Source: PFJX01 sp964393825
GTDB lineage: Bacteria; Pseudomonadota; Gammaproteobacteria; Burkholderiales; Thiobacillaceae
Length of the DNA stretch: 64,000 bases
Reading direction: 5' to 3'
Assembly (NCBI GenBank): GCA_964393825.1
Contig: CAYMUY010000001.1
Span: forward strand, 1 to 64,000
Position numbers and translations under genes: made by a program. A model generated the notes under the pieces. That model did not search any database. It worked only from the letters and a program-made list of their open reading frames with translations, and was not told the origin of the DNA. Numbering within the stretch: the stretch's first letter is position 1; the number at the start of each line of letters is the position of its first letter. Shown here one piece after another: positions 46,201-54,019 of the stretch.

Positions 46201-46830
46201 CGACAGGGCGCGGCCGCGATGGGCCGCGACCTGTTCGTCGTCGATCATCGCCCGTGCCGTGTCGCGCGCTACTTCCGTGATCTTGGCGACTTCGTGCGAG
46301 GTGCGGAAACCGTCGAAGAAATGCAGGACCGGAATGCGGCCCGCCAGGCTGGCGGCCTGGGCGATGAGGGCGAAGTCGTGCGCTTCCTGGACGCTGCCGG
46401 CGGCAAGTAATGAAACCCCGGTGCTTCTGCAGGCCATCACGTCGGAATGGTCACCGAAGATCGACAGGGCATGGCTGGCCACCGCGCGCGCAGCGACGTG
46501 CAGTACGAAGGGGGTCAGTTCCCCGGCGATCTTGTACAGGTTGGGGATCATCAACAGCAGGCCCTGGCTGGCGGTGAAGGTGGTCGCCAGGGCGCCGGCG
46601 GTCAGCGCCCCGTGCAGGGCGCCGGCGGCGCCGCCCTCTGACTGCATTTCGATGACTTTCGGAATGGCGCCCCAGAGGTTGGGCTGCCCGCGCGACGCCC
46701 ATTCATCCGCCCATTCGCCCATGTTGGAAGAGGGCGTGATGGGGTAGATGGCGATGATTTCGTTGCAGAGGTAGGCGGCGCGGGCGGCGGCTTCGTTGCC
46801 GTCGATGGTGAGGCTGCGGGAAGCGGACAT
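43240..46830 (-). CDS. nifJ: Pyruvate:ferredoxin (flavodoxin) oxidoreductase
   Basis: 1196 residues, single-chain PFOR, close to the usual length of about 1180. Domain order: the N-terminal pyrimidine-binding domain (EAAARAAYLCNEIIAIYPIT...SSNMGEW), the central region with CoA-binding residues, two 4Fe-4S motifs CTQCGKCVLVCP and CTGCGDCVEACP (near residue 700-760), and the TPP domain with CAGCGETPYIRLA and LIANATGCSSIYGG. It makes acetyl-CoA and reduces ferredoxin or flavodoxin, mainly without oxygen. It sits between a nitronate-monooxygenase-like gene and the DHOD-like gene. Confidence 0.93.
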   Translation of the reverse strand: MSASRSLTIDGNEAAARAAYLCNEIIAIYPITPSSNMGEWADEWASRGQPNLWGAIPKVIEMQSEGGAAGALHGALTAGALATTFTASQGLLLMIPNLYKIAGELTPFVLHVAARAVASHALSIFGDHSDVMACRSTGVSLLAAGSVQEAHDFALIAQAASLAGRIPVLHFFDGFRTSHEVAKITEVARDTARAMIDDEQVAAHRGRALSPEHPVLRGTSQNPDVFFQSRERANSYYDAFPGIVQDAFDRFAGLTGRQYKLFDYVGAPDAERVIVLMGSGAETAHETVDHLLARDEKVGVMKVRLYRPLDPAALIAAIPASARAIAVLDRCKEPGADGEPLYKDVLAAFANAAADGIRTMPRLIGGRYGLGSKEFTPGMVKAVFDELAQPQSRRQFTLGIHDDLTHLSLPWDAAFRSDASRALRHAVFWGLGADGTVSANKNSIKIIGEDTDLQAQGYFVYDSKKSGAVTVSHLRFGEAPIRAAYLVDENDAGFVACHQTVFTERYDVLKQAKPGGVFLLNTAAPPEAALASLPDNLRRELIDKQLDFWVIDAYKVAAEADMGRRINTIMQTCFFAISGILPREQAITAIKQAVDKTYGVKSRRLAELNHRAIDMTLAHLHHVDVAQTSRLLPAADAGEHACAAGQAGLPDFVRDVTLPIYAGLGDALPVSAMPVDGTWPVGTAKYEKRNIALEIPVWDAALCTQCGKCVLVCPHSAIRARVFPEAAVAGAPATFKHVPAKSKDFPAGTRISYQVAPEDCTGCGDCVEACPIHDKSNVSRRALNMANITPLWAPERDNFAFFLGLPEYDRDAIKHTTIPGAMLLDPLFEFSGACAGCGETPYIRLATQLFGDRMLIANATGCSSIYGGNLPTTPYTTNADGRGPAWSNSLFEDNAEFGLGMRLAADQLMAHAQTLVKAMAGEIGGDLAQALLGAEQREEAGIRAQRARVATLLDKLAAANHPRAGELTTLAEWLIRRSVWIIGGDGWAYDIGYGGLDHVLALPYDVNILVLDTEVYSNTGGQTSKATPIGAVAKFSAGGKATAKKDLAKLASDYGHVYVATLAYGAKDTQTLRVFHEAESYAGPSLMVAYSPCIAHGVDMLYNLRQQDAAVKSGHWPLFRFDPRRLEAGDNPFKLDSAAPSKPIREFMASETRFAMLGRSHPEAAERFLEQAQKEADRRYQGYLALAQLGETKTGE

Positions 46831-46943
46831 GTTGCGGCTCCTTGTCGCGCCGGCAGGATGTCCCTTGGGGAAGCTATCCATCAGGGCCTGGCCGGCGTCG
46901 TTCAACCCGCGCCGGCGGCGAAGCCGGCGCAACAAACGGGCAA

Positions 46944-48200
46944 TCAGCCGGGCAGCGCGATCTTGCCGTCCTTGCTGAACTGGTAGTCGTGAAAGATGTG
47001 CTCGGCGGAGAGCAAGGCGTAGTCGCCGTTATCCTGTTTCACCGAGGTGTCCTTGAGCCGGTAGGTGTAATGGCCACAGGTCCACAGGTCGAAGTCGCGC
47101 ATGTGGGTGCACAGGCAGGTCTTGTCGTACACCTTGATCTTCTTTTCGCCCGGATGCGCGGCGACTTCGCGGTTGTAGGCGTCGATGTAGGAACAGCGGC
47201 CGTTGGCGTCGAGGATATAGCCGAACGACTCACAGTTGGGGTGGGTGCCGGCGCCGATGGCCGGACTGCTCTTGATCATGCGCATCGGGTAGCCGGTGGG
47301 CGAGATGCCGTTGACCTCGATGTCGTCCTCGTCAGCCTTGTAATACTCCTGCTTGATCGGGTCGGGCAGGCCGCATTCCTCGCTCACGGTGAAACGGGTG
47401 GCGACCTGCACGGCGGCGGCGCCGGCTTCCAGGAAGGCGGTGGCGTCGGAGCCGGTGAAGATGCCGCCGGCCGGGATCAGGGGGATGTCGAGCTGCTCGG
47501 CCGCGAGCCAGGCCTGGATCTCGGCGACGATGGTGGCGAGATCGTACTTCGCCCAGTCCATGCCGAAGCCGAGGTGGCCGCCGGCCAGCGGGCCTTCCAC
47601 CACCACGTAGTCGGGCAGGCGGTTGCTGCGGGCGCTCTTGCGCAGGAACAACTGCAGGGCGCGCAGGCTGGAGACGATGATGCCCAGCTTGGCGTCGCGG
47701 AAGCGAGGGTGCTCCTCGATCATGCCGAAGGAGCCCAGGTGCAGGCCGGCGGCCAGGGTGATGCCGTCGATGCCGGCATCCAGCGCGGCGGTGAGCCTCA
47801 CCTTGAGGGTCTCGCGCGGCGCGTTCATGGTCAGTTTTTCCATGCAGTTGATGAACACCATGCCCTCGCCCTGCTTGCTGTCCATTGCCCGGCGCACATG
47901 CAGGCGCGTGGCTTCCTCCAGTTCGCCGAGGTGGAACTTCACCGCCGTCTTGTCTTCCAGGTTGGTGACGTTGGACTTGTACTGCTTGAGCTTGTCCTTG
48001 ACGTAACGGGTCTTGAGATGGCGATCGATGACGGTGGGCACCATCGCGTCCGAGATATGGCCGACGCCGCCCAGGCGCGCGGCTTCCAGCGCCAGCTCGA
48101 CCGTGGAGATGTCCACTCCCATGCCGCCGATCATGATCGGCACCAGTTCCTTGTTGCCGAGTCGGAGGCGGAAGTCATCCACGCATTTCATGGTTGTCAT
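46944..48200 (-). CDS. Nitronate monooxygenase-like FMN protein with Cys-containing tail
   Basis: 418 residues. The TIM-barrel 2-nitropropane dioxygenase family is shown by PIMIGGMGVDISTVELA, GITLAAGLHLGSFG, VVVEGPLAGGHLGFGMDWAK and GGIFTGSDATAFLEAGAAAV. A C-terminal extension (about 340-418) carries DKTCLCTHMRDFDLWTCGHY, unusual in the family, and could hold a metal or Fe-S site. The ATG at 48200 is preferred to an upstream TTG. It begins a cluster with nifJ, a DHOD-like protein and DUF4202, so a role in anaerobic redox metabolism is more likely than classical nitronate oxidation. That is inference. Confidence 0.85.
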   Translation of the reverse strand: MTTMKCVDDFRLRLGNKELVPIMIGGMGVDISTVELALEAARLGGVGHISDAMVPTVIDRHLKTRYVKDKLKQYKSNVTNLEDKTAVKFHLGELEEATRLHVRRAMDSKQGEGMVFINCMEKLTMNAPRETLKVRLTAALDAGIDGITLAAGLHLGSFGMIEEHPRFRDAKLGIIVSSLRALQLFLRKSARSNRLPDYVVVEGPLAGGHLGFGMDWAKYDLATIVAEIQAWLAAEQLDIPLIPAGGIFTGSDATAFLEAGAAAVQVATRFTVSEECGLPDPIKQEYYKADEDDIEVNGISPTGYPMRMIKSSPAIGAGTHPNCESFGYILDANGRCSYIDAYNREVAAHPGEKKIKVYDKTCLCTHMRDFDLWTCGHYTYRLKDTSVKQDNGDYALLSAEHIFHDYQFSKDGKIALPG

Positions 48201-48264
48201 GTGCAAGAGATTGGAAGTTATGAAGTCACCTGACGGTGGCTCGCCATGATAAGCCTTGCTGCCC

Positions 48265-49524
48265 CTAGCGGCCAGCCGCGCCCGCCTGACGATACCGCAG
48301 CCACGTTTGCAGCAGGTTCCAGCCTAGGGCGCCGGCGGCCGCGGCGAGCAGGAGGCCGCCGGGTATTGCCAGCGCGGAAAGGAAGGGCGTGGCCAGCAGG
48401 CAGGCGAGGGCAGCCAGGTGCAGGTGATATTGCTTGCGCGCCCGCGTCTCCGGCAGGTAGTCGCGCATGCTCGGTTGTCCGGGCTTGAAGCCGACGCTGG
48501 CCTGGAGGTGGAACCAGGCCATGAACGGCAGGATCTTGTAGAGCATGCCGTTGACCACGGATACCGCGAAACCGAACAGGAACAGCAGGCCGGCAAACAG
48601 GACCCAGGCATCCGGCAGGCCGATCAGGGCATGCGTCACCGCCAGCGGCACGGACAGGATCAGGCAGGCCATGCCAAGGCGCCAGAAATCCAGGGTGACG
48701 TCCTGCAGCTTGCGTTTGCGCTGGTATTGCAGGCGCAGGGTGACGCCGGCGAACAGCATCAGCGCCAGCGCCACCAGCAGCAGCAGTCCCGCGTGCTTCC
48801 AGGGCGCCGGCGCCAGGGTGGCCAGCGGCAGGCCGAGCAGCATGCCGCGCCACAGCCAGCGGGTGAGGCGGGGCGGGTAGGGCGGCGTCAGTTGCAGCAT
48901 GGGCACCACCTGCCAGGCGGACCCCATCACCAGGACACCGATCCAGCCGCCCAGCCCCCACAACACGTGTGCCGCCAGCCAGTCCAGCGGCGCCTCCGGC
49001 AACCACAGGCCGATCAGCCAACTCGCCAGCCCCAGGCCGAGAAACAGGGTCACCCCCAGGGTGAGCGCCGCCAGACGCATCGCCTGGCCGGTATCGTTGA
49101 CCCGCACCCGCAGCAGGGCCAGGCCGACGGCGCCAAGGAAGACCAGCAGGCCGAGGCCGAGCAGGCTGGAGCCCGCGCTGAGCAGGCCCGGCTCGCCGCT
49201 GTCCAGCCCCAGCGCCAGGAGGGGTGTGCCCAGCAGCAGGCCGAGATGGCTGACCCAGGCGATGGCGCGCGCGACCGGCAGCGGCGCGCCGGCCACCACC
49301 GGCAGCATCTGGCTCATCGCGCCGAGCATGGCCATGCCGAGAAAGCCCAGTGTGACGAGATGGGTGAGCGCCAGGGTGATGGGCATCTGCGCTGAGACCG
49401 CCCAGTCCGGCCGCAGGGCCGCGATCAGGCCGGCGGCCATGAGAAACAGCGGCGCGGCAAGGAAGAAACGCAGGGGGACCGAGAACGGAGGCGCCTGTTC
49501 CAGTGAAAGTCCGGGGCCCAGCAT
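48265..49524 (-). CDS. Twelve-helix membrane protein, NnrS/heme-copper-like
   Basis: 419 residues with about twelve membrane helices. Histidines lie at helix ends, as in LTHLVTLGFLGMAMLGAMS, AHVLWGLGGWIGVLVMGS and FMAWFHLQASVGF. The pattern resembles heme-copper-like permeases found near nitrogen-oxide genes, but I cannot name the family with certainty. Its start overlaps the stop of the DUF2249 gene (ATGA). Together with DUF2249 and hemerythrin it suggests handling of O2 or NO. Confidence 0.7.
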   Translation of the reverse strand: MLGPGLSLEQAPPFSVPLRFFLAAPLFLMAAGLIAALRPDWAVSAQMPITLALTHLVTLGFLGMAMLGAMSQMLPVVAGAPLPVARAIAWVSHLGLLLGTPLLALGLDSGEPGLLSAGSSLLGLGLLVFLGAVGLALLRVRVNDTGQAMRLAALTLGVTLFLGLGLASWLIGLWLPEAPLDWLAAHVLWGLGGWIGVLVMGSAWQVVPMLQLTPPYPPRLTRWLWRGMLLGLPLATLAPAPWKHAGLLLLVALALMLFAGVTLRLQYQRKRKLQDVTLDFWRLGMACLILSVPLAVTHALIGLPDAWVLFAGLLFLFGFAVSVVNGMLYKILPFMAWFHLQASVGFKPGQPSMRDYLPETRARKQYHLHLAALACLLATPFLSALAIPGGLLLAAAAGALGWNLLQTWLRYRQAGAAGR

Positions 49525-49757
49525 CAGCGTGGTTCCCCGCGTGTCTCGATCAGGATCTCGTAACAGCCGTCCGGCAACAGATGGGTGCGGTGGCTGTAAC
49601 CCATGTTGGCCAGGATGCCATACAGGGGGTGCGGTTCCCGGTGCAACAAAAAGCGGATGCGCTGGCCCGGCCGCAGCAGGTCCAGCGCCAGCAGCACTTT
49701 TTCCATGGGTTCCGGCGGCAGCAGCCAGCGGCCATCGACCAGCACTTCCTGTTTCAT
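49524..49757 (-). CDS. DUF2249 protein
   Basis: 77 residues with the DUF2249 pattern: PPEPMEKVLLALDLLRPGQR, HREPHPLYGILANMGYSH and a terminal strand YEILIETR, the TusA-like small fold. DUF2249 proteins often accompany denitrification and NO-response genes. The stop overlaps the start of the 12-TM gene, so they are coupled. Confidence 0.85.
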   Translation of the reverse strand: MKQEVLVDGRWLLPPEPMEKVLLALDLLRPGQRIRFLLHREPHPLYGILANMGYSHRTHLLPDGCYEILIETRGEPR

Positions 49758-49803
49758 TGGCCTCCGTGAGGTATCGAGATCAACCTGCCTGATGAGGGGC
49801 GTG

Positions 49804-50232
49804 CTAATGGAACTGGGCCAGCAGCGCGTCCGCCTGGTCCGACAGCGCCTGGTCCGCCATCGGGTAGAGAATGTTCTCTTCCTTCAGATTGTGCTGGCGC
49901 ATCAGCATCAGCAGCGTTTCCGACAACCCAAGATAGCCGTTGCCGTCCTGCTTGGCGAGGGCCTCGCGCATGGCGGTGAACACCTGGTTCATCTGCTGAT
50001 GTTCGCCGCGCATCACCTGGGTGGGGCCGCCACGCATGCCGGTCTGCGTCTCGAAGGCCGGGAACACGACGTCTTCTTCATGCGCGAAATGCCGCAGCGT
50101 GCTCTCCTCGAATTGCTGGAATGCGGTGGCGGCACGCGGCCAGTCACGGTCGGCGACGGCATTTTCCGCCGCCGCGAAGAGCTCGTCACAGTGGTTATGT
50201 TCATTGACCAGAAAGCTGGAAAGCTGAGTCAT
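49804..50232 (-). CDS. Hemerythrin-domain protein
   Basis: 142 residues, four-helix bundle. Iron ligands are visible as H in NEHNHCDEL, H-x3-E in RHFAHEEDVVFP, H in GEHQQMNQVF, and H-x4-E in RQHNLKEENILYP. It binds a diiron centre and could carry O2 or protect against NO. ATG 50232 gives MTQLSSFLVNEHNHC, typical of the family. The frame is open further upstream without function. It begins the run with DUF2249 and the 12-TM protein. A TTGACCTTGGGCAA half-match to an FNR-type box lies upstream at 50291-50304. Confidence 0.88.
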   Translation of the reverse strand: MTQLSSFLVNEHNHCDELFAAAENAVADRDWPRAATAFQQFEESTLRHFAHEEDVVFPAFETQTGMRGGPTQVMRGEHQQMNQVFTAMREALAKQDGNGYLGLSETLLMLMRQHNLKEENILYPMADQALSDQADALLAQFH

Positions 50233-50345
50233 GTTGGACGTCCGGATATTGAAAACGCGCTCATGCTGGCCCCGCCGGGGAGCCCCTACCTTGACCTTGG
50301 GCAAGGAAGTTGCCGCGCTTTCCCGGGCCGGGGTATAAGCCCGTC

Positions 50346-51698
50346 ATGGCAAAAACCACCACCACCTACGTCTGCTCCCAGTGCGGCGGCCAGGCCAGCA
50401 AATGGCAGGGACAGTGTCCGCACTGCCTGGCCTGGAACACGCTTTCCGAATCCGTCCAGGAAGCCAGGACCAGCCGCTTCCAGTCACTCGCCGCCAGCGG
50501 CCAGGTAGTTCGCCTGTCCGCCGTGCAGGCGGTGGAGACGCCACGCCTGGCTACCGGCCTGGCCGAGTTCGACCGGGTGCTGGGCGGCGGCCTGGTCGGT
50601 GGCGGCGTGGTGCTGATCGGCGGCGACCCCGGCATCGGCAAGTCCACCCTGCTGCTGCAGGCGCTGGCGGAACTCAGTACGCGGGTGAAGACCCTCTATG
50701 TCAGCGGCGAGGAATCCGCCGCCCAGATCGCGCTGCGCAGCCGCAGGCTGGGCCTGAATGCAGACATCCCCCTGCTCACCGAAATCCGCCTGGAATCCAT
50801 CTTCGCCACCCTGAAGGCGGAACAGCCCCAGGTCGCGGTGATCGACTCGATCCAGACCGTCTATACCGAGCAACTGCAGTCGGCGCCGGGGAGCGTGGCC
50901 CAGGTGCGCGAATGCGCGCAGGAACTCACCCGCCACGCCAAGCAGGCCGGCATCACCATCCTGCTGGTCGGCCATGTCACCAAGGAAGGCACGCTGGCGG
51001 GGCCGCGGGTGCTGGAGCATATCGTCGACACCGTGCTGTATTTCGAGGGCGATACCGGCTCCAGCTTCCGTCTCATCCGCGCCTTCAAGAACCGCTATGG
51101 CGCGGTCAACGAACTCGGCGTGTTCGCCATGACCGACAAGGGGCTGAAGGGCGTCAACAACCCCTCCGCCCTGTTCCTCAACCGTGACGAACGCGAGGCG
51201 CCCGGCTCCTGCGTGGTGGTGGCGCAGGAGGGCACGCGGCCGTTGCTGGTGGAAATCCAGGCCCTGCTCGACAGCAGCCACAGCCCCAACCCGCGGCGGC
51301 TGACGGTGGGTCTCGACGGCAACCGCCTGGCCATGCTGCTGGCGGTGCTGCACCGCCACGGCGGCGTGCCCTGCTACGACCAGGATGTGTTCGTGAACGC
51401 CGTCGGCGGCGTCAAGATCACCGAGCCGGCGGTGGACCTGGCGGTGGCCATGGCCATGGTTTCCTCGCTGCGCAGCAAGCCGATTCCGCACAAGCTGGCG
51501 GTGTTCGGCGAGATCGGCCTGGCCGGCGAGATCCGGCCGGTGCAACGCGGCCAGGAACGCCTGAAGGAAGCCGCCAAGCTCGGCTTCACCCAGGCGCTCT
51601 GCCCGAAGGCCAACCTGCCCAAGGGCAAGATTGCCGGCATGGCGGTGCATGGCGTCGGCAGCCTGGCTGAGGCGCTGGCGTATTTCCAGGGCCTGTAG
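50346..51698 (+). CDS. radA: DNA repair protein RadA
   Basis: 450 residues. An N-terminal zinc finger CSQCGGQASKWQGQCPHC (residues 8-25) is followed by a RecA-like core with Walker A GGDPGIGKST near 95, KNRYG (AFKNRYGAVNE) near 250, and the C-terminal Lon/S16-like domain (about 320-450). RadA is a branch-migration helicase in recombination. ATG 50346 is preferred because it begins right before the zinc finger. Divergent from the hemerythrin gene. Confidence 0.93.
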   Translation: MAKTTTTYVCSQCGGQASKWQGQCPHCLAWNTLSESVQEARTSRFQSLAASGQVVRLSAVQAVETPRLATGLAEFDRVLGGGLVGGGVVLIGGDPGIGKSTLLLQALAELSTRVKTLYVSGEESAAQIALRSRRLGLNADIPLLTEIRLESIFATLKAEQPQVAVIDSIQTVYTEQLQSAPGSVAQVRECAQELTRHAKQAGITILLVGHVTKEGTLAGPRVLEHIVDTVLYFEGDTGSSFRLIRAFKNRYGAVNELGVFAMTDKGLKGVNNPSALFLNRDEREAPGSCVVVAQEGTRPLLVEIQALLDSSHSPNPRRLTVGLDGNRLAMLLAVLHRHGGVPCYDQDVFVNAVGGVKITEPAVDLAVAMAMVSSLRSKPIPHKLAVFGEIGLAGEIRPVQRGQERLKEAAKLGFTQALCPKANLPKGKIAGMAVHGVGSLAEALAYFQGL

Positions 51699-51780
51699 CC
51701 GCCCGTGATGGGGTCCGCCCCCGCTGAAACCGTGCGCTTGCCATAGCGTTCCCGTACCGGCGCAACCCAGGAGTACCGCC

Positions 51781-52266
51781 ATGACCTCACCCCTGCATGC
51801 ATTCAGTCTGCCCGCCCTGGACGGGGGCGAACTGCGCCTGGCCGATTACGCCGGCCGGGTGCTGCTGCTGGTGAATACCGCCAGCGCATGCGGCTTCACG
51901 CCGCAATACGGCGGCCTGGAACGGTTATGGCGCGACTATCGGGCGCGCGGGCTCACGGTGATCGGCTTTCCCTGCAACCAGTTTGGCGGCCAGGAGCCGG
52001 GCGAGGCCGCCGAGATCGCCGGCTTCTGCGACACCCGCTTCGGCGTCAGTTTTCCCCTTTCGGCCAAGATCGAGGTGAAGGGTGCCAATGCCCACCCGCT
52101 CTACCGCTACCTGACCCATGCCGCGCCCGGCCTGCTCGGCAGCGAGGCGATCAAGTGGAATTTCACCAAGTTCCTGGTGGACCGCGAAGGCCGGGTCGTG
52201 CGCCGTTACGCGCCGATGACCCGACCGGAGGAGATCACGAACGATATCGAGCGCCTCCTGGGGTGA
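51781..52266 (+). CDS. Glutathione peroxidase-like thiol peroxidase (cytoplasmic)
   Basis: 161 residues. The active Cys is in NTASACGFTPQYGGLE (near 38), Gln/Trp motifs are FPCNQFGGQEPG and IKWNFTKFLVDREG. Cys replaces selenocysteine, as in bacterial GPx. There is no signal peptide, unlike the paralogue at 54609-55214. An ATG with AGGAG (51770-51774) starts it. Confidence 0.9.
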   Translation: MTSPLHAFSLPALDGGELRLADYAGRVLLLVNTASACGFTPQYGGLERLWRDYRARGLTVIGFPCNQFGGQEPGEAAEIAGFCDTRFGVSFPLSAKIEVKGANAHPLYRYLTHAAPGLLGSEAIKWNFTKFLVDREGRVVRRYAPMTRPEEITNDIERLLG

Positions 52267-52405
52267 GCGGCGGCACGTTCTGTCGGGCCAAATTCATCGC
52301 CAGCCCGCACGGCAAGGCATAATCCGGTTCCCGTGCTTCCACGCCGCCGATTCCGCCGCGAGCCACCGCCCGCGCCTTTCCTCCCGCACCTGAACATTGC
52401 CCTTC

Positions 52406-52801
52406 ATGTCTGATTCCGCACCGAAAACCGGCCGCAGCAATGCCCTGCTCGACCGCCTGTATTCCGAATTCCCGGTCTTTCGTGACTATCGCCCGCTTGC
52501 CATCGGCATCCACAAGGCCCTGATGCTGCGGATTCCGGATCTCGACAAGGTCCAGGTGCGCCGTGCCCTCCACCAGCACACCGGCGCCACCCGCTACCTC
52601 AAGAGCATCGTCGAAAACGCCCCGCGCTTCGATCTCGACAACAACCCCGACGGAGTGGTGACCGCGGAGCAGCAGACGCTGGCGGCGACCACCCTGCGCG
52701 AACGCTTCAGGAAGGCCGCGGAACGCCGCAAGGAGGAAGAGGACGAGAAGAAACGACAGGAGAAGCTCCTCAGCCTGGCGGAGAAGTTCAACAGCCGCTG
52801 A
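52406..52801 (+). CDS. Short ProQ/FinO-domain RNA-binding protein
   Basis: 131 residues. The ProQ/FinO fold is shown by YSEFPVFRDYRPLAIGIHKAL, RALHQHTGATRYLKSI and the basic coiled tail RFRKAAERRKEEEDEKKRQ. It has no long linker or Tudor-like domain of E. coli ProQ, so it is a minimal RNA chaperone. ATG 52406 follows the first in-frame TTG. RNA targets unknown. Confidence 0.85.
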   Translation: MSDSAPKTGRSNALLDRLYSEFPVFRDYRPLAIGIHKALMLRIPDLDKVQVRRALHQHTGATRYLKSIVENAPRFDLDNNPDGVVTAEQQTLAATTLRERFRKAAERRKEEEDEKKRQEKLLSLAEKFNSR

Positions 52802-52889
52802 ATCCCGGTGGACGGGGGGAACTCGCCGGCCACCGCCGCGCTCCAGAGGGGGGCGGGATGTCGCCGTTCTCAACCCGGGGGATGACTCA

Positions 52890-53072
52890 ATGGCACATGA
52901 TCACTGGCTGGTCGACCTGGCGCAGCGGCTGCGTCGGGCGAAAACGCAGGCGCAGTTGATGGAGATCATCGACCGCCTGGAAGACCATTACGACGCCTTC
53001 GCCGGTCCGGGACAGGAACTGGTCGAGGATCTGCTGACACAGGCGCGTCGACGCCTCCACGAACTCGCCTGA
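52890..53072 (+). CDS. Small hypothetical protein
   Basis: 60 residues, acidic and helical (LMEIIDRLEDHYDAFAG, LVEDLLTQARRRLHELA), with no motif I recognise. A GGGGGATGA region precedes the ATG. It is likely real because of its clean frame and start, but function is unknown. It lies between the ProQ gene and the converging cbiX gene. Confidence 0.55.
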   Translation: MAHDHWLVDLAQRLRRAKTQAQLMEIIDRLEDHYDAFAGPGQELVEDLLTQARRRLHELA

Positions 53073-53096
53073 GCCGGCGCGCCGGGCGAACCCGCT

Positions 53097-53465
53097 TCAG
53101 CCCGCGCTCAGTTCCAGAATGCTGCTGGCGAGGGCAGGGGCCGCGCCGAGGTGCGGGGTCAGCCGCACGGCGATGTCCGGTCGCAAGGCGCGAAATGCCG
53201 CCAGGGACTCGGGAATGTCCCGGGCGACGTGGGTGCCGGCGGCGAGAAAGTACGGAAACACGGTGATCTCGCCGGCCCCGTGCGCGGCGCAGCGGGCCAG
53301 CGCCTCCGGGATGGACGGCTCGGCCAGTTCCAGGAACGCGACTTCCACCTGGTCGAAGCGAGGGTCGCGCAGGGCGCGCAGCCGTTCGGCAAGGGCGCGG
53401 ACTTCGTCATTGGAGGCCTGGCGGCGGCTGCCGTGGGCGATGAGGAGGAGATGGCGCGTGGGCAT
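53097..53465 (-). CDS. cbiX: Sirohydrochlorin chelatase (CbiX-type)
   Basis: 122 residues, short single-domain chelatase. The catalytic His pair is in LLIAHGSRR (about residue 9) and FLAAGTHVARDIP (about 75), with VEVAFLELAEPSIPEAL between, typical of CbiX. It inserts Co2+ (or Fe2+) into sirohydrochlorin in B12 or siroheme synthesis. ATG 53465 begins MPTRHLLLIAHGS. The previous gene, a frameshifted CIA30 protein, overlaps it by 59 nt. It ends a run driven from the divergent CarH-like regulator, a suggestive link to cobalamin. Confidence 0.85.
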   Translation of the reverse strand: MPTRHLLLIAHGSRRQASNDEVRALAERLRALRDPRFDQVEVAFLELAEPSIPEALARCAAHGAGEITVFPYFLAAGTHVARDIPESLAAFRALRPDIAVRLTPHLGAAPALASSILELSAG

Positions 53466-54019
53466 GGTGTTGGCCTCGTTGGACTTCGGGATAGAGGGTG
53501 ACACGAGCGAAGCAGAGATGGGCTGTCATCACCCGGCCGATCGCCACCAGGCTGATCCGGCGCAGCCGGCTCGTATCCAGTGGCTTGTCGATGCGGTATG
53601 GCTTGAACTGGTCGAAGGGCAGACGCAGCGCGCGCCAGCGCGGGGTGGCCAGAAAGGTGGCGCGATAGGACTGCCAGACGATGCGGGTATCGGCGCTGCG
53701 CAGATGCAGGTTGTACGGCTCGTCATTCCCGTACACCTCGATTTTCGATGCCGGCATAGTCGCGGGCATCGAGCAGGCTGAACGGGTTCAAGTCGAGGCT
53801 GGCCTGGATGAAGCCGCCGTTGTAATCCAGGCTGACCTGGCCGCCGAGGCACAGGCAGCGGCGGCCGTCGATCCGCGACGGTTCCAGTTGAACCTCCGAG
53901 ACGCCGCCCATGACCCGATCGCTGATGGCCTGCCAGCAGGCGCCGTTGCTCGCCCAGAGGCTGTCGTCTTCGCGCGCGTCGAGCAGCAGGGGAGGCAAGG
54001 TCGTCAAGGCGCGCATCAT
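53407..54019 (-). pseudogene. CIA30-family protein split by a one-base frameshift
   Basis: The N-terminal part (start 54019, with MMRALTTLPPLLLD and AISDRVMGGVSEVQLEPSR) stops prematurely. The C-terminal part (to 53407) continues in another frame with KIEVYGNDEPYNLHLRS and RLRRISLVAIGRVM. Both halves fit one CIA30 (NDUFAF1-like) domain. The join lies at a T4 on the plus strand, 53742-53745 (A4 in the gene). Removing one A restores GIEIEVYGND. It is a real pseudogene or a homopolymer sequencing error. CIA30 proteins assist complex assembly or act in photoprotective operons. Start overlaps the lipocalin stop. Confidence 0.8.
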
